A DNA stretch of 64,000 bases, from the NCBI RefSeq assembly GCF_001507855.1, contig NZ_LGEN01000012.1, positions 26,089 to 90,088 of the forward strand, read 5' to 3'. The notes beneath the pieces are model-generated. The model had not been told where the DNA came from and did no database searches. It saw only the letters and a program-made list of their open reading frames with translations. This document shows positions 61,297-64,000 of this stretch, in pieces (within the stretch, counting starts at the first letter, position 1; each line of letters opens with the position of its first letter). Both the position numbers and the translations under genes were made by a program. The stretch comes from Halomonas sp. 54_146 (GTDB taxonomy: Bacteria > Pseudomonadota > Gammaproteobacteria > Pseudomonadales > Halomonadaceae).

Positions 61297-62205
61297 ATGG
61301 CTTGGCTGGAATACGTGTTACCGCTAATTTTTTTATTCCCCATGGCAGCCATGGGCAGCATTGTTTTAGCGCTGCGTAGCTTGCACGATGCCCGCGTTCA
61401 TTCCCCCTTCAACGCACCGCTTCATGAACCGGGTCAAGCATTGCGCAACCGACTTGACCAAGCCTTCTCTAGCCTATTTTTAAACGGGGCGTTAGGGCCC
61501 ATTATCAGTCTCGCGCCGCTTGTTTACGGCATGGGGCGCATGCTGTTTGTCGAACAACAGGATTGGGTTGAATGGGCGCTGTATGGCTTACTCAGTACGC
61601 TGCTTGTCCTGATGTTTTCACTTCTTTTGGTACGCGACTATCAGCGTATCCGGCGGCTAAAGCTAGGCTTAGCCTGCGAGCTCGCCGTTGGCCAAGAGCT
61701 AGAGCGCTTGGTTCGCCCTGATGCACATCCCTACTATGTCTTTCACGACGTGCCCACCGATAGCTTTACCATCGACCATGTGGTGGTAACACCGCATGGT
61801 GTGTTTGTCATCGAAACACGTGCTAGAACGCTTGCCATCGGCACTGATGGCAAAGAGCTCAACACGGTGGCAGTAGAGCGCGAGCGCTTACGCTTTCCGC
61901 ACTGGCAAGAGCGCCGCCCGCTGCATAAAACCCGCCAGGGGGTCAGTTGGCTTTCTCATTGGCTAGAACGCCGCTGTGGCGTCCCCGTGCCAGTGCGTGG
62001 GGTGTTGGTATTGCCCGGTTGGAAAATAGATAACAGCGAGGCCGCCCCCGATATTCTTGTGGTAAGCGGTGACACACTGGCTAAGCAGATAACCGAGCTA
62101 ACGCCCGGCCCACTCAATGACGCCATACACGATAAAGTCATTAATATTTTGCTTGAGCGCGCCAGGTTGATGGAGTTGAAGCACCTGAGCCAGCCTTCGG
62201 TTTAA
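61297..62205 (+). CDS. NERD-domain membrane protein
   Basis: 302 aa. Three hydrophobic segments in the first ~120 residues (about 5-27, 60-82 and 90-112), then a NERD (nuclease-related) domain with FTIDHVVVTPHGVFVIETRA and VRGVLVLPGW. In the active NERD motif an E-x-K is usual; here ETRA replaces it, so nuclease activity is doubtful. Confidence 0.82.
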   Translation: MAWLEYVLPLIFLFPMAAMGSIVLALRSLHDARVHSPFNAPLHEPGQALRNRLDQAFSSLFLNGALGPIISLAPLVYGMGRMLFVEQQDWVEWALYGLLSTLLVLMFSLLLVRDYQRIRRLKLGLACELAVGQELERLVRPDAHPYYVFHDVPTDSFTIDHVVVTPHGVFVIETRARTLAIGTDGKELNTVAVERERLRFPHWQERRPLHKTRQGVSWLSHWLERRCGVPVPVRGVLVLPGWKIDNSEAAPDILVVSGDTLAKQITELTPGPLNDAIHDKVINILLERARLMELKHLSQPSV

Positions 62206-62231
62206 GAGCTTTCGGTTTAAGTACCTTTGAC

Positions 62232-63563
62232 TTAATCACCACGTAGACGCCCGCCCATTTCTTGGGCTAGATCGACTGCGTAGTGATCGGTCATCCCGCC
62301 GATGAAATCCAGCATTCGCCGGTAGCTATCGTAAAGAGGCCAAGAAGGTAGCGGGGTATTTTCACCGATAAGCGCCAGTACGCGCTGGTGTTTAAACGAT
62401 GAATGCCCGGTGTGATGGAGCTCATGCGCGGCACCAATAAAAGCCTCTAATAAAATGCCAAGCGTTGTATAAGCGCCAATCTCGAGCTTTGCCTTACGCT
62501 CATTCTGGAAAATCCGCTCTCGAGCCAGCTGCTTTGCCGCTTGCACTCCCCAACCTAAATCGGGGTGACATAGCTCTAAAAGATCATTACTGAGCGTGCC
62601 ACTCAGCAGGGCCTGCTCATGCTGTACAAACACTGCGCCGACATCATTGACTGCACGCTCCATGGCGGCCCCTCTTAGCAGGGCGATCCGGCGTCGTTGC
62701 GAGACATTATTACGCTGCATTTCCGCATACTCAGGCGGGAAATCCCCAGCAACTTGGCGCAGAATTTCCACCACCTCTTCGTAGCGTAAAATGCCCATCT
62801 CCAGGCCGTCTTCCAAATCCAATAAGGCATAGCAGATATCATCGGCGGCTTCGACCAGCCATGCCAATGGGTGGCGACACCAGCGCTGCTCCCCTTGCGG
62901 TAGCAAGCCAACCGCCTCAGCTACCTCTTTTAGAAGAGCTTGTTCGGACTGATAAGCACCAAACTTGCCCGCGCGGCCACTGTAGCGAACGGTCCACGGA
63001 TATTTCAGCAGCGTCCCCAGGGTGGCCGACGTGAGCCGCATACCGCCATTAAACTGGTTATATTCGATCTGCGTAATGACACGAAAGCCCTGGGCGTTGC
63101 CTTCGTAGGTCAGCAGGTCTTCGCGCTCTGCGTCTGATAGGCCTTCCAATAAGCCACTGCTCTGCGCCCGCTGAAACCAGTCGCGAATCGCGTACTCGCC
63201 AGCGTGGCCAAAAGGGGGGTTACCAATGTCGTGGCCAAGGCAGGCTGTTTGTACTATCACGCCAAGATCAGCGGGGGTAATCCATTCAGGTAGGTGGTCA
63301 TGCAGCAATTCGCCCACAATCATGCCCAAAGAGCGCCCCACACAGCCAACTTCTAGCGAGTGAGTTAGGCGGGTGTGGATATGATCATTTTCTGTTAGCG
63401 GGTGAACCTGCGTCTTACGGCCCAGACGCCTAAATGAGCCGGAGAAGACAATCCTATCGTGATCTTTATGAAAAGGGCTCCGGCCGATTTCACGGGTGCT
63501 CGCTGAGCGTTGGTCATGAAGACGACGTGGGGAAAGTAGCTGTTCCCAGCGCATCTGAGTCAT
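62232..63563 (-). CDS. dgt: dGTP triphosphohydrolase-like HD-domain protein
   Basis: 443 aa from the ATG at 63563 (AGGAGG seven bases upstream; longer frames would enter the terminator). HD domain: FRRLGRKTQVHPLTENDHIH, TRLTHSLEVGCVGRSLG, CLGHDIGNPPFGHAGEYAI with the paired His-Asp. Hydrolyses dNTPs to nucleosides and triphosphate. Lies just downstream of the rrn terminator in the same direction. Confidence 0.93.
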   Translation of the reverse strand: MTQMRWEQLLSPRRLHDQRSASTREIGRSPFHKDHDRIVFSGSFRRLGRKTQVHPLTENDHIHTRLTHSLEVGCVGRSLGMIVGELLHDHLPEWITPADLGVIVQTACLGHDIGNPPFGHAGEYAIRDWFQRAQSSGLLEGLSDAEREDLLTYEGNAQGFRVITQIEYNQFNGGMRLTSATLGTLLKYPWTVRYSGRAGKFGAYQSEQALLKEVAEAVGLLPQGEQRWCRHPLAWLVEAADDICYALLDLEDGLEMGILRYEEVVEILRQVAGDFPPEYAEMQRNNVSQRRRIALLRGAAMERAVNDVGAVFVQHEQALLSGTLSNDLLELCHPDLGWGVQAAKQLARERIFQNERKAKLEIGAYTTLGILLEAFIGAAHELHHTGHSSFKHQRVLALIGENTPLPSWPLYDSYRRMLDFIGGMTDHYAVDLAQEMGGRLRGD

Positions 63564-63593
63564 TGGCATTCCTCCTTGAGGAGTGCATTTTGC

Positions 63594-63632
63594 CATAAAA
63601 AAACCCCCAGAGCGTAAGCCCTGGGGGTTTTT
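63594..63632 (-). terminator. Terminator of the rRNA operon
   Basis: Hairpin AACCCCCAG/CTGGGGGTT (63602-63629) with a 10-base loop, followed on the minus strand by seven T (63597-63603). Eight bases after the 5S 3' end. Confidence 0.9.
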
Positions 63633-63640
63633 GGTATAAG

Positions 63641-63759
63641 TGCCTGACAATGACCTACTCTCGCATGGGGAGACCCCACACTACCATCGGCGCTAAGCGG
63701 TTTCACTTCTGAGTTCGGCAAGGGATCAGGTGGTTCACGCGTGCTATGGTCGTCAGGCG
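63641..63759 (-). rRNA. rrf: 5S ribosomal RNA
   Basis: 119 nt. The minus strand reads GCCTGACGACCATAGCACGC at the 5' end and ends GTCATTGTCAGGC; the two ends pair. Internal GAACTCAGAAGTGAAACCGC and GGGGTCTCCCCATGCGAGAG are typical of gammaproteobacterial 5S rRNA. Confidence 0.96.
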
Positions 63760-63923
63760 TAACTGGCTATGTATATCATGCTGACTAGCATTTGCTAAAT
63801 TGTGTGCGTCTCATTGCCCGCCGCCCCGGCGTTATCCTGCCTGGGCCACACGCTGCGTATCCGGCTTTCTGTTGGTCTCTCAACCTTAACGTCATCATTA
63901 CGACCAGACCCCTTGGGTGTTAT

Positions 63924-64000
63924 AGGGTCAAGCCTCACGGGCCATTAGTACACGTTAGCTCAACGCCTTGCAGCGCTTCCACACCGTGCCTATCAACCAG
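63924..64000 (-). rRNA. rrl: 23S ribosomal RNA, 3' end (partial)
   Basis: The minus strand ends GTACTAATGGCCCGTGAGGC followed by TTGACCCT, matching the 3' terminus of bacterial 23S rRNA. The rest of the gene is beyond the window. 63760-63923 is the 23S-5S spacer and holds no tRNA. Confidence 0.93.

Overview
The window is a Halomonas-like (Halomonadaceae) chromosome segment carrying most of a Tn4371-family integrative and conjugative element (ICE). The host assignment rests on the right third: metK, tkt, lrgAB, epd, pgk, fba, dgt and the 5S/23S end of an rRNA operon, with moderate G+C, acidic proteins and a highly acidic exported protein. It is an inference from gene content, not from a marker comparison.

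Layout. 1-11125: conjugation module on the minus strand (traG, a CopG-like gene, trbB C D E J L F G I); trbI runs off the left edge, so that end of the ICE is outside the window. 11361-12577: EexN-type lipoprotein and a LysR regulator. 12714-26226: first cargo block. It holds four small membrane or coiled-coil proteins, a TetR/CecR-like repressor, and a co-directional set MFP-RND-OMP-UbiB-glycosyltransferase. Two near-identical operators lie before the pump genes and before tetR, and an ISL3-like transposase remnant is fused antisense to the glycosyltransferase 3' end. 26355-33790: relaxase, traF, parA/parB-like, iterons, repA, AlpA-like, DUF2285 and DUF2958 genes, the processing, partition and replication core.

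34076-49298 is a defence island between the core and the integrase, with lower G+C in its first part. It holds (a) an Xre regulator with SIR2, HerA and DUF3800 genes; (b) radC; (c) an unusual operon MBL / E2-E1-JAB triple fusion / MBL with a divergent WYL regulator and a putative 4-TM membrane protein; (d) a minus-strand operon of a HigB-like toxin, Xre antitoxin, HEPN protein and CoiA/PD-(D/E)XK-like protein behind one promoter with a palindrome in its spacer. The integrase (49323-50522) closes the ICE, and a Tn4371-type 8-bp core lies in the T-tract of the metK terminator.

50698-64000 is host backbone: metK; tkt; lrgA-lrgB; epd-pgk-fba (central carbon metabolism, all plus strand); a small phasin-like protein, an acidic exported protein, a HAD phosphatase, YciH, a NERD protein, dgt, and the distal end of an rrn operon transcribed leftward.

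The best candidates for undescribed biology are the MBL/E2-E1-JAB/MBL + WYL/4-TM locus (39958-46299), the toxin-antitoxin-led HEPN/CoiA-like operon (46345-49232), and the glycosyltransferase carrying a permuted papain-like domain inside the UbiB/efflux operon.
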